From Cryptomeria japonica (lineage: Eukaryota > Streptophyta > Pinopsida > Cupressales > Cupressaceae), in the NCBI RefSeq assembly GCF_030272615.1, contig NC_081408.1, forward strand, positions 63,608,614-63,672,613: a DNA stretch of 64,000 bases, read 5' to 3'. Positions 31,179 through 41,528 of the stretch are shown here, piece by piece (positions within the stretch are counted from its first letter, which is position 1; each line of letters starts with the position of its first letter). A program made the position numbers and the translations under genes. Below the pieces are notes generated by a model. That model had not been told where the DNA came from. It saw only the letters and a program-made list of their open reading frames with translations, and did not search any database.

Positions 31179-34100
31179 ATGATTTCAAATTTTCAAAGAG
31201 CCCAAAGATTTCAAGCTAAGGCATTTCGAGAAAGAAGCAAGCACACTCTAGGAAATCATCCACCCAAGGCAGTAAAAATTAGTTCCCGAGATAGCAAAGA
31301 AGGATGATACCTTAGGTGCTTTTTCTCAAATCCCTAAGGGAGTTGTATATGTTGAAGACCCCAGAATGTACATCCATTGCGACATTCTAGAGTTAGGAGA
31401 TGAGGAAATCAAAACCATGTATAAAACCATGATATGTGATGATACTGACAATATTAAAGATGAACACAAGATTATTGAAACCCTAAGATTTATAGAAATC
31501 CTTAGCATTCCTGAATTTCCTAAAGATGCGATTAGGATAGTTTTAAGTAGAGTACATGGAGAATTTTTCTGGTTAGATGCAATCCATAAGATCACCAAGG
31601 AAGTTGTGAAAGCTGTCACAAGGTTACCAACCACCGGTAAGAGACCAGATAAAACCAAGAAGGTTCCAAATGACCTAGTTACAAAACTAACTAGTGCAAC
31701 ATTTGACAAGAGGTCTCTAAGGGTTAATGATGTAAAAGATATCAATGTGAGATTCATCAGTATGATATTAGGTTATAAAGCCACTCATGCTAATAGACTT
31801 AACTCAGTTTCAATTTTATGCATTAAGAGTGCTTATGATATGGTAACAGACAATGCAAAAGTTGACATATGTGAATGGTTAAAGGATGAACTAATTGACA
31901 ACCTTGGAAAAATCAAAAAGGACAAGAAAGGAACTTTCAGATTTGGAAATCTGTTAGTATGCCTAATGCTACACATAACAAAATAGGTTCTCAGTATAGG
32001 TTATAAAGAACTTGGATATGACATAATGGTAGGAAAACAATTGACTGAATTGTTCGATAACATGGGTGAGAACAAGGAGAACAATATTCATGACTTTTTC
32101 CAAGCATTAAAGACCAAAATAAAGAAAAAAATAAGGTTATCTCAGAAAATAGTACACAAATGTACAAAGATGATATATGCTTTGTTATTAAGAAAGATGA
32201 AATCTAGATGGAAGCAGTCATCCCAAGGACAATTTGGGTAACCGAGATGGGCTATGAAATAGATGACCACACAATTGAAATATATGCTAAAGCACTTGTG
32301 GAAGCCCCCAATGAACCTAAGGAAGAAATATTTGGTAGTGCCGAGACTATAGAAAGCCAAATACAATCAAAGAAAAGAGTAAAGAATGTTGAGGCATTTG
32401 TAAGGAAAGGATCCAGGCACACAAAAGCCATTAAGGAAGATGTATTGAAGAAAACCGGCATAACAGAGGATGAGTTGGCAGCTCCACAACTTGAAACTCA
32501 CCTATCACCGATAGGTACTTCTTCAAAAGGTGATTCGCCAGCAACTTTCAAAAGAGTTGTAAGAAAAAGAGATCCTTCACTGGCAACCATACCTTCACCT
32601 AGAAGAACAAGGCAAAAGCAACAAGCAGTGAGATCTCTAGTTAGAAAGGCCACACCAAAGAAAAAGCTGACACCTATGAAGAAGAAAAGGACAAATAGAG
32701 ACTTGGCACCTCTTGATGTATTGCTAAATGAAATCACAGAGGAAGGAAAATTGAAGAACATAGAGAAAATTTATGACACTCTAATTGCTAATGAGAAAGA
32801 GAAAGTTGAGAATAGTGTTATATTGTATATGGACATGTACAAGAAATTTTTGATGGAAGTAGTAAATGAAATTCCTGATGATTTATTCAAAAGTCTTGAG
32901 GCCAGAAGGCAAGTAGTGATAGAATTAGATAAGAAAATAAAAATAGAGAAGCTACTTGTTGTATATCCGGTAAACTCTCCAAAAGAAATTGATGATTTGA
33001 TTTCTCAAGCAAACCAGTCAGTATTCTCTACTGCACACCGGCATATTTAACTAATGGTAGGAAGAGTTAATGAAGTGACAGAGGAAATAGAAGATGGATG
33101 GGATATATTCTTGGTTGACAAAGAAAAACAAGAAGAGTACAAGAACCCTAAACCTATAAAGGTATATCAAAAAGATAGAGACAAGGGGAAAGGCAAAGTT
33201 GGTGGACCACCAAGCATCAAAGTTAAACACAACCTACCCCCACCGGTGAAAATAACAACTACTGAAGATCAACTAGCAGCAGAAAGTATGGATGTAGAGG
33301 ATAGAAATCCTAATTCTAAAGTCCTATACACTGTGGATGTTGATACTCAGAAGATCAACATAATAGTAGATAAAGATACAACCAATAAGTCAGACATGGC
33401 TAATGAGCCTCCGGTAGCAGGGGAAACAGAGAAACCGACAAAAGATACAGAGAAAAAGGTAGAGACTGAGTCACAAACTAAGACAACACAACATTCAGAG
33501 GAACCATCAGAGCTAAAGGCTCCGGAACAATATCAACCAGAACAGGTACATAAGGAAACAATGCCACTGGTAACTAGTGAAGTAGGAAAACCAATGCTAA
33601 AAGAAATGTAGACACAAACTGACCTACCAGAGGTCAATACAAGCATGGTTACCTCCACCAGTACTCAGATTGTTGGATCATCATCAATATTCAACTCAAA
33701 AAATGTGACTGAGGTATTACTTGATTCTATCAAGAAAATAACTGACTACAGCTCATAGGATTATAAAGCAATTGATGATTCTATACCAATTTTGAAGGTA
33801 ATAGCTCCCAACTATAATATAGATAATAAATATTCTTTAGGAAAATTGGATACATTGTGTAAATATATCTTAGAAAACATTGAGAAAATAAAGGAAGAGT
33901 CAGTAAAGGATAAGGTACAAATTGAAAAATAGAAATTCTTTGATGAGGAAATAAAGAAGTGTAACAGAGATTTTGACACACTTCTACTAGAACTATGTAG
34001 TTTGTTGAAAGAATACAAAAATCTATATAAAGATACATGTAAAACAAACTTTTTGACTATAGATATTGACAAGAAAATAAGCAAGGCACAGGATGAGATA

Positions 34101-34460
34101 AATAAACTTGCAGACAACTTTGTCAACTCACCTGATTCACTATCAGTTTTTGAAGAGAAGATAGCAAATTTTAAGGAAGAATTACTCAAATTAGAAAGGG
34201 AAAAGGAGAGAATAATAAATAAGGAAAAACATTTGAGATCTAAACTAAGTCCAAGATTGGACTATTTAGCATCTCTATGGAAGGAAATTTCTGAGGCATT
34301 AACATAGGGTAGCAAAACACCGGTAGAGCATTTGCAGCATCTCACCGGTATAGTAAAGAGAATTGAGACATCAATAAAGGATAGTAAGAAGTTTATGGAT
34401 AGTATAAACTTAATTTTGGGAGATCTTTTTCAGATAATAACCACCTAGCTACAAGGTTGA
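31179..34460 (+). pseudogene. NA1b ORF2, about 1,090-codon protein of pol-less elements
   Basis: The ATG at 31179 begins MISNFQRAQRFQAKAF. One frame apart from shifts near 31275 and 32155, with about eight stops. Blocks: PEIAKKDDTLGAFSQIP near 31285; FFWLDAIHKITKEVVKAVT near 31567, then LPTTG; FISMILGYKATHANRLNSV near 31753; VDICEWLKDELIDNL near 31861; FGNLLVCLML near 31942; DDICFVIKKDEI near 32170; MEAVIPRTIW near 32208; a basic middle (RKRDPSLATIPSPRR, KKKLTPMKKKR) near 32560-32690; MVGRVNEV near 33054; a long coiled coil 33850-34230; and LSPRLDYLASLW near 34246. Function unknown. The F-x-WL...ITKE...LP pattern loosely recalls domains annotated as putative plant transposon proteins, which is unproven. 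Confidence 0.82.
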
Positions 34461-34510
34461 TTTTATGGATAGAAGAAACTACAAACTCTACTGACATCTT
34501 GACAACCTTT

Positions 34511-34532
34511 GTCATTGATGCCAAAGGGGGAG
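34511..34532 (+). other. Upstream copy of the polypurine motif (NA1b)
   Basis: GTCATTGATGCCAAAGGGGG then AG repeats the true polypurine context about 160 bp upstream of the LTR. Confidence 0.55.
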
Positions 34533-34676
34533 TACTGGGATGAGAAAATTCAAAACACAGGAATCATATGCTCAGGGGGAGCTCTCACATTTTTGGTAAA
34601 CATTATTTTTGTTAACATTTTTTTATTACACATTTTTGGATACTTTTTGAAATTTCTCATGAGTGTTGCCATCAAT

Positions 34677-34691
34677 GCTAAAGGGGGAGAT
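34677..34691 (+). other. NA1b polypurine tract
   Basis: GCTAAAGGGGGAGAT abuts the 3' LTR. It lies in the loop of a perfect 13-bp pairing, GTTGCCATCAATG (34665-34677) with CATTGATGGCAAC (34744-34756). Confidence 0.87.
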
Positions 34692-34826
34692 TGTTGGCAT
34701 ATGCACACTCTAATGAGACATTGTATGTGATCGAAGGTTTTGTCATTGATGGCAACCTTGGAATGGCACTAGCAAGATAGTATACTGGCAAAGCATTACA
34801 CCAATAAGACAATGCACTAGCATTAG
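34692..34826 (+). repeat. NA1b 3' LTR, first part
   Basis: The first 135 bp of the LTR, cut by the solo LTR after ATTAG (34822-34826). Confidence 0.9.
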
Positions 34827-36027
34827 TGTAGCGTCCTAAAATTGCGACACTTGCAATTTCGACTGCATTTCGGTCTTCACGATGGCGACACAACACGCAA
34901 CCTGAATGGAGACCCCAAAACTTGCTCACGACACTAAAAACTGCATTTTTCAAGCACCATTGGCCTGAACCTCCTTGCACCCCGCTGTCCTGGAGGTGGG
35001 ACCAGAGCGCCCAGCGCCCTGGTCCCTGGGTCCTATTTTGGGCCCGGTTTCCTAAGTGATATCGGGTCTTTTTTATTGCAATTTGGAAATATACTTCCCT
35101 AGTCGGCCTAAGGTCAGGAAAATCAGTCTATCAACCCTAATTGACAAGTATATAAACTACATTTTTCTCTCTCATTTAAGAAGGATGAGAAGGACATATG
35201 TGAAAAGCGTGGAAACTATACTCAAGCATTCAAGCATTCAAGCAATCGATCATTCCAAGTCTCCATTCAAGGCTAAGTGTTGCATTCAAGTCAAGGATTC
35301 AACCATTGAAGAGGAGATCACTTATTACATGCTACATACTACAACATACAACATCTAAACCTTTGCACATAAGGATACAAACATCCTTAGAACAAGGTAT
35401 TAGTACTTGTTTTACATTACAGTCATTTACAATTACAGCACTTGCTCATTTCTTGGTTAATTCCAAAACCGGGGTTTGACCTAAAGGCAAACCCCTAATC
35501 CCTAACCCCCCAATCATCTTCGCTTTTCTGTGTGTAGGTTGCAGGTACGCGGCTGAGATTGAAGATCTGGAATCCTTGTGCAGAGACGAACAGATCCCCC
35601 TTCGTTTCGAGGATTTTTCGGAGGACCGTGGCGCTGGGCACCATCGTCCCAACAACTTTTGCTCAAATTTGCAGGACAGCGTTGTATCGACATTTTACTG
35701 CTAATTCCAGGTCTGCAGCTTCATCCTATAACCTAAACTCAGTTTATAAGCGAATCTTTATGACTTTCTATGCATCCTTAGCTTAATTTCCTTAATCAAC
35801 ATTCTTTACAAAAGAGGGTAGCCTTGCTTTCCTAACCCTTGAAATTCATTTAGCATCCAACCTTACATTGTGTGGGATTGGATCTTATGAGTTTCAACCC
35901 CTCTTTTGAATGTAAAGTCTTCCCCCTAAGTGAAAACCCATCGAATCCTAGCGAACCTCCCTTCTCTCTCCTCGGTGTTAGAAGAGGGGAGACCAACTAG
36001 GGTTCGACCATGATTTTCCGCTTTACA
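34827..36027. mobile_element. Solo LTR of another LTR retrotransposon
   Basis: 1,201 bp starting TGTAGCGTCCTAAAATTG and ending CCGCTTTACA, flanked by exact ATTAG duplications (34822-34826 and 36028-36032). It carries no internal region, so it is a solo LTR left by LTR-LTR recombination. It is visibly richer in G and C at 34850-35060 than its surroundings. A possible TATATAAAC box lies at 35149-35157. It differs in sequence from the copia and NA LTRs. The lineage could be Ty3 but cannot be told. No gene inside. Confidence 0.9.
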
Positions 36028-36032
36028 ATTAG

Positions 36033-36708
36033 CAAATCACCCTCTACACTGACACTCAGGACACCGACACCGGCAGAAGAAAACAAGTATACCAACACAG
36101 AGGCCGACAGGATTTTTGTTATGTAATATTTTGTTTATTATTGTAATCTAACTTGGCAAATTGTAAAATGACTCTTATATATAAAGGAGATCATTGTAGA
36201 CATTTGTAGAAGTGGTGTAGGAGCATAAAGAAAAATATTAGGCAGACCTAATGTGCGAAATATAGGTCAAGGGTATATGTAAAGAATAGAGTAGGAACCA
36301 GTACTAAATCTGGCATTGAAGATGCTATTGTAAAGCAATACAAGTCATTGGATTAGTATAATCCTTATTGTAAGTTAGTGTGACTTCTCATTGAGCAGTG
36401 AGCTCTAGGTAGTTAGCCTTCCTACATGTGCAGGCCCCTATTGTAAGTAATATTCTCTTATTGGCCAGTGAGTGAATATTGTGGGTGACAAATCCCACCG
36501 AGGTTTTTCCCACACCAAGTTTCCTTGTTAAATATCTTGTGTTATGGTGTACTTTTCATGTGGATGTTCTTGATTCTATTTATTGCATTATTTCTTGCAT
36601 ACTGGTACACTATTATATTATGTTTTGCATGTTTTAACTTAATAAATTCTTATTACCGGTTATATACTGATTCACCCCCCCCTCTTAGTATCTATGGGAC
36701 CCCTAACA
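36033..36708 (+). repeat. NA1b 3' LTR, second part
   Basis: Resumes after the duplicated ATTAG and ends CCCCTAACA, followed by ACCTT. Confidence 0.92.
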
Positions 36709-37465
36709 ACCTTTGTCACTTGATTCTAAAACGAAAATTGTTTATGAATAAGATGATGATACTATAAGCATTCAAGGACCACTTGATATGGATAAATTGA
36801 GCTCAATTGAATTGATGGAGATTGCAAGTGCCATGCAATCCCAAGCTAAGAAGAAGATGATGAAAGAACAACAGGAGGAGGCAGAGACAATAAGAAATGC
36901 AGTTGAAAGTTCTTCTAGTCTCCTATTAGAGATTGATATAGATGATTTTGTTGTACTCCTATTGACAAGATTGGTCAACTTGTTTCTAATGTCGGAGAGA
37001 AGATGAAGTCATTTGAGGATGCATCTTATGTTGAAAAGAATTATAAGAAAAAGAGGACAGAGCAATTAATGGTTGAAATTGATAAAGGGAAAGTTCCTCT
37101 TACTGTCAATAAGGACTATATGAAAGAAGCACTTGAAACCAGAGGTAAAATGCTCTCTACTATTTCTAAGTTTTCATTGTTTTGTGTTAATTTGAAGGAG
37201 AAGGAGGATGCAGAAAAATAACTTGAAGTTATTAGTGAGTCATTTAAGCCCCTCAATGACTCTGAAATTAGTTTTAGATGATCTATTGTTGAACTTAAGC
37301 ATAAGCTAAAAGTATATGAGCATGAACATGTGAAGAGAGTCAGATCACTACAAGAACTACAAACACAATTGATTCCCAAGTTGGAGATCTTGTAGAGAGA
37401 TTACAAGGAAACTGAGGTAGTCCTTGCAACACCTGAGATGAGAACCTTAGATGAAATGGAGGAGC
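36709..37465 (+). pseudogene. NA3 ORF2, C-terminal part (part 2)
   Basis: Resumes the frame left at 28970. GPLDMDKLSSIELMEIASAM near 36775 is followed by a Gln/Glu/Lys coiled coil, KMMKEQQEEAETIR, then EDASYVEKNYKKKRTEQLM near 37018 and EALETRGKMLSTISKFSLF near 37125. The coiled-coil C-terminal character and position match the tails of NA1 and NA2 ORF2, although LSPRLD is not seen. One frameshift near 36950 and a few stops. It ends at the junction with beta3 near 37466. Confidence 0.7.
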
Positions 37466-39019
37466 TTGCCTGATAGACATAGACTCATGTGGAGATCACC
37501 GGAACAATCTTACAGATTCAAGAAAAATAGAGATAAGTCATGTTACTATGTAGATGAAGGTGTTACAGAAGATTCAGATGAAGATTCAACAGATAACAAA
37601 TGGGCTTTTGTTACAATAAAAGAAGATCAACCAACACCTATTGTCAAACCGATAGAGTAGGAACGGTAGCAAAAATTGAAGAAATGGATGAATGGATTAT
37701 AGATAGTGGATTCTCCCATCATATGACTAGTGATAAAAGAAAATTCTTATCATTTCAAGAAATTCATGGAGGTCTAGTAAGGTTTGGAGATGATAAAGCT
37801 TGTTTAATCAAAGGAAGAGGCACTATATCTTTGTATGGTAAGCACAATACCAACAAAGTTTATTATGTAGAAGGTTTAAAGAATAATCTTTTGAGTGTTG
37901 GTTAGTTAGTTGAGAAAGGATTTCAATTACAATTCAAGAATGGAAAATGCAAAATCATAAACAGAACTAGATTGGAGATTGCAATCGGTAATCAGACTAA
38001 AGGTTATGCTAACAACAATTTGTATTACAAAGTTACCAATGATGATATTTTGGTTATTGAAGTATTTGTGGATGATATCATTTTTGGAGGTGAAGATGGA
38101 TTACGTAAGGACTTTGCTAACTAGATGCAAAAAGAATTTGAAATGTCTATTATTGGAGAAATAAATTTTTTTCTATGTTTGCAAATTTCACAAACTGATA
38201 AAGGTATATTCACATGTCAAACAAAGTACTTGAAGGAACTTTTGAAGAAATTTGGTATGGAAAATTCCAAACCGGTAAGTACTCCTATGACTACAACTGA
38301 TAAATTGACATTGAAGGATGATTCAAGTCCAATTTAATATGACAAGATACAAATATATGATTGGAGGTTTATTGTATTTGACACAAACCAGACCTGATAT
38401 AATGAATGTAGTATGCATTGTATCTAGATTTCAAAGAAATCCTAAAGAAAATCACGAATCAACAGTTAAAAGGATTTTTCGATACCTACGAGGCACAAAA
38501 ACTCTTGGTTTATGGTATCCTAAAGATGAAAATTTTGATTTATGTGCATACACTAATGCAAATTAGGTAGGAGATGTAGATGACTGGAAGAGTACCATTG
38601 GCAGTGCAACCTTTCTTGGTAGAAGATTGATTTCATGGATAAGTAAGAAGGAGACTTGTACATCATTATCTATAGCAGAATCATAATATGTTGCAGCAGC
38701 AACTAATTGTACTTAGGTATTATGGATCAAGCAAATGTTGAAGGATATAAAGGTAAAATGCAAAGAACCAATAATTATTTATTGTGATAATTCAGGAGCA
38801 ATTGATATATCATAGAATCTGGTATTTCACTCTAAGATAAAGCATGTTTCTATTAAGTACAATTTTCTGAAAGAGAATATTGAAGCAAATGAAGTGAGAT
38901 TGGTTTTTGTGAATACTAAAGAGAAAATTGCAAATATCTTTACAAAGCCTTTGCCTAAGGAAATATTTGAATATCTAAGAGAGAAGCTTGGGGTAATTTC
39001 CCCACCAGTAGAGACTTGA
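37466..39019 (+). pseudogene. Copia beta3 gag tail, protease, RT and RNase H remnant
   Basis: Order: YRFKKNRDKSCYYVDEGVT (gag tail) near 37520; protease WIIDSGFSHHM near 37695 with the catalytic Asp-Ser-Gly kept; YYVEGLKNNLLSVG near 37860; INRTRLEIAIGNQTKG near 37960. It then continues directly as NNLYYKVTNDDILVIEVF with VDDIIFGG near 38065, TRPDIMNVVCIVSRF near 38390, RNase H AYTNAN near 38550, and ends KEIFEYLREKLGVISPPVET. Frameshifts lie near 37665 and 38332. The RNase H Asp is Asn here. The integrase is absent. Confidence 0.88.
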
Positions 39020-39317
39020 ATGATGAATATTAGCATCAAATTGGCAGGGACTAACATAAAATTCTTTTTATGACTTTGATGGAGGAGAGATACTTCTCGA
39101 GGGGAGTAGTTGGCTGAATGTTATGTTTTGAATTCTTAACTTCTTTGGCATTTGATGTCAAAGGGGGAGAGATATCTATGGAAAAATATTATACCTTTGG
39201 GGAGAGATATACTCTTATATCTTTGGGAGATTGTTGGTTTATTGGTTTTTGGCATTTTGTTTTTGGCACTTAGATTTTTTTCCATCTAGTGTTGCCATCA
39301 ATGCCAAAGTGGGAGAT
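39020..39317 (+). other. Copia beta3 3' untranslated stretch with two polypurine motifs
   Basis: GATGTCAAAGGGGGAGAGAT near 39154-39173 and the terminal CCAAAGTGGGAGAT (39304-39317) next to the LTR. GTGTTGCCATCAATG (39289-39303) pairs with CATTGATGTCAACAC (39363-39377) with one mismatch. Confidence 0.65.
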
Positions 39318-40097
39318 TGTTGGTATTATGGATGACTTCGTCATGTGTTGCATTAGTTTTGTCATTGATGTCAACACTTATTTTCTTGGAGGTCTACATT
39401 ATGTTCATCAGTATGGTTAATGGCTTATGCACAGTCACTGGTATATGTTCATCAATGGGTTATATTGTTCACCAGAAATGATGATGACTTATTATTATCT
39501 GGAGATCATTTATTTATGTCGAAGACATGGATTGGATGTTTGTATTTGGTGTTTTTCTTATTGGTCTAATCGGTTTCATAGATTCGTTTATTGTCAGATA
39601 GGTCTAGGTTATGGAGCGGTACATGATATCTATTCCAGATCAGCACAACACATTATGGAGATGGTTTATTGATTGGATAATGTGGTAAATGCATTGAGCC
39701 AACATGTTGTATCACATCAAGAATTATTTGTAATTGATTTAATTATAATATCTTAAGTTAGCCAACCTATACATTTGGTCTTAGGTTTTGTATATATGAT
39801 TGTAAGATCCTATTGAAGATCATCATGAAGAGTGTTTTCGAATATTGAAGAGCAAAAATAAGCAGATCCTTGTGCAAATCACACAAACATTATTTGAAGG
39901 TTGAAGGAAAGGTTGTGAAGGTGTTTCACACTCATGTTCAAAGCTTAAACTAGATTGCAGATGCTATTTTGAGCAGTACATTATCATTGGATTTAACCAT
40001 CCAATTGTAGTTAGTGTGACTCTTATTTTGTGACTGAGCAGCAAGCTCTAGGCAGTTGGCCTTTTTGCATGTGCAGACCCCATTTGTATACACTTAC
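39318..40097 (+). repeat. Copia beta3 3' LTR, first part
   Basis: Starts TGTTGGTATTATGG and is cut at 40097 by element D. Bases 39956-40097 (142 bp) are duplicated at 49756-49897. Confidence 0.87.
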
Positions 40098-41284
40098 TAT
40101 AGACACCTAAAAATGGTCAACGCTTACGAAGTCATGCTTTAGCATTTGCGCATTGCCTCATTTTAGGTTTTTGCGTCGCATTAGCATTTCTCCTATGATT
40201 CGCACTTGATCTTTATCATTTGCGAGCATCGAGTCATTCTTCTATATTCTTCATTCATCTCGCCTTCGAATTTGGTCTTGTCGACAACAATCTTCAATCA
40301 TGATTTTGGTCGATCTTTGTCCTTGTCAATCTTGTCATATTGCGATCGATTCATCATCGATCCTTGTCCTTTTCAATCATGTCAATTTGGTCAATTTGTC
40401 ATTGATTTTTGTCAACCAATCTCAATCAAATCATTTATCAACACTGTTCATTTATCAATTCAAAATCATGATCGAATCGATATCAACTATCCTTTGTCAA
40501 GACCTAATTGTCATCCTTGCATTTCTAATTCATCTTCCAAGGTTTTATGATTTATTCATTTAATCTTGTTTGGCATTTTCCCTCTAGGTTAAATAAATTA
40601 TCTATTTATCCTAAGTCTTCTTGTCACTATTAAATGTTTATTTAATTGGCTAATTAATTTCCTCCTATTTTTGTAAATTAATTAATGAATGAGAAATTAT
40701 TAATTAATTTACCTATTTTTCATCAATTTCCTAATTTCCAAGTCATTATTTCCAATTTAATTTTCTAAATTCTCCTAATTTCTCCTAAATGTCTATTTAT
40801 ATTTCAAAATCTTGTCATAAATCCTTACATAGAAATTTGTCATAAATCCTTGCATAGCAATTTGTCATAGACATGTCATAATTTTGCTATTCTTGATTTG
40901 AATTTCCATTTGAATCACTATCATGCTAATTTTCAATCAAAATCCCCAATTGATCATATTCCCCTAATCCCTAATTGGTAATCAAACTATCGAATTTCGA
41001 GTACTCTTGATCAATAATCTTGTCTACTTGCTTTCAATTATGTGTGTGCACTTGTAGGTGAGATCCACAACCAAACCATTTGAAGAGGAAAGAAGAACAA
41101 TGGAGCCGCATGAAGGAGTATTCGAATCGCATCTTTGGTTTGCATAATCTTTGCTTTTGAATGTTTTATTTCATGTCTCTATTGAGTGTTGTTTAGGATA
41201 GTTCATTGCAATATGCTTTCATGATTGAACTAATGATTTAATGTTTTGACTTGTTTGTAATGATTTCCTATTTCCTAACATACA
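40098..41284 (+). repeat. Element D 5' LTR
   Basis: Begins TATAGACACCTAAAAATGG (TGTAGACACC in the inverted copy) and ends near CTAACATACA before the primer-site-like sequence; the end could be 41280 or 41284. Bases 40098 to about 41074 recur inverted at 48344-49375 with few differences. Open frames inside the LTR are chance. Confidence 0.8.
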
Positions 41285-41289
41285 TTAAT

Positions 41290-41305
41290 TGGTGAACCCG
41301 ATGTG
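41290..41305 (+). other. Element D primer-binding-site-like sequence
   Basis: TGGTGAACCCGATGTG begins with TGG, as required for pairing to a tRNA CCA end. The cognate tRNA was not identified. Confidence 0.5.
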
Positions 41306-41401
41306 AACACTAACCATCTAACCCTCTAATCATGTCTTGAGTGCCTTTGAGTTGATTTGCAAGTCAAAAAACCCAAAAACAGGGTCGTGCAGGGTATTTT
41401 G

Positions 41402-41528
41402 GAGACTTCTGCGCCTGTGTAAGACAACTTGCGCCCGTGTTGAGCATTTTGTGCTTGTGTAGAGGACATTCTGTGCCTGTGTCATGGGTTCTACACCTGT
41501 GTCATGAGTTCTGCGCCTATGTAAAGTC
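41402..41528 (+). repeat. Degenerate 21-bp tandem repeat in element D leader
   Basis: About six units of the type TTCTGCGCCTGTGTCATGGG with substitutions, directly downstream of the LTR. Confidence 0.7.

Larger units (their letters stand above)
28971..36708 (+). mobile_element. NA1b, most complete pol-less LTR retrotransposon
   Basis: LTRs at 28971-29781 and 34692-36708; the latter is 811 bp, the same as the 5' LTR, once the solo LTR at 34827-36027 is removed. There is an exact ACCTT duplication. The 4.9-kb interior has a perfect primer site, a gag-like ORF with four knuckles, an ORF2 of about 1,090 codons and a polypurine tract. No protease, integrase, RT or RNase H motif appears in any frame. 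It is the best template for the NA1 family; NA1a is a deletion copy. Confidence 0.93.
23601..37465 (+). mobile_element. NA3, pol-less LTR retrotransposon, 3' end lost
   Basis: 5' LTR about 23601-24782, degenerate primer site, gag-like ORF (24845-26128) and ORF2 (26611-28970 plus 36709-37465). It is interrupted by NA1b with the exact duplication ACCTT, and ORF2 resumes in frame after removing it. No pol domain. At about 37466 the sequence changes abruptly to copia beta3 gag, so the end of ORF2 and the 3' LTR are missing. The left boundary is approximate because there is no second LTR to compare. Confidence 0.82.

Noticed and set aside
31326-31757. 143-codon minus-strand frame
   Set aside because: Antisense shadow of the best-conserved block of NA1b ORF2.
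35056-35786. Open frames of 75-100 codons in the solo LTR
   Set aside because: No recognisable motif, and the whole interval is an LTR bounded by target duplications.
40206-40563. 87- and 114-codon open frames, with identical copies at 48911-49268
   Set aside because: They lie in the two copies of the element D LTR. Identity reflects the inverted LTR, not a conserved gene.
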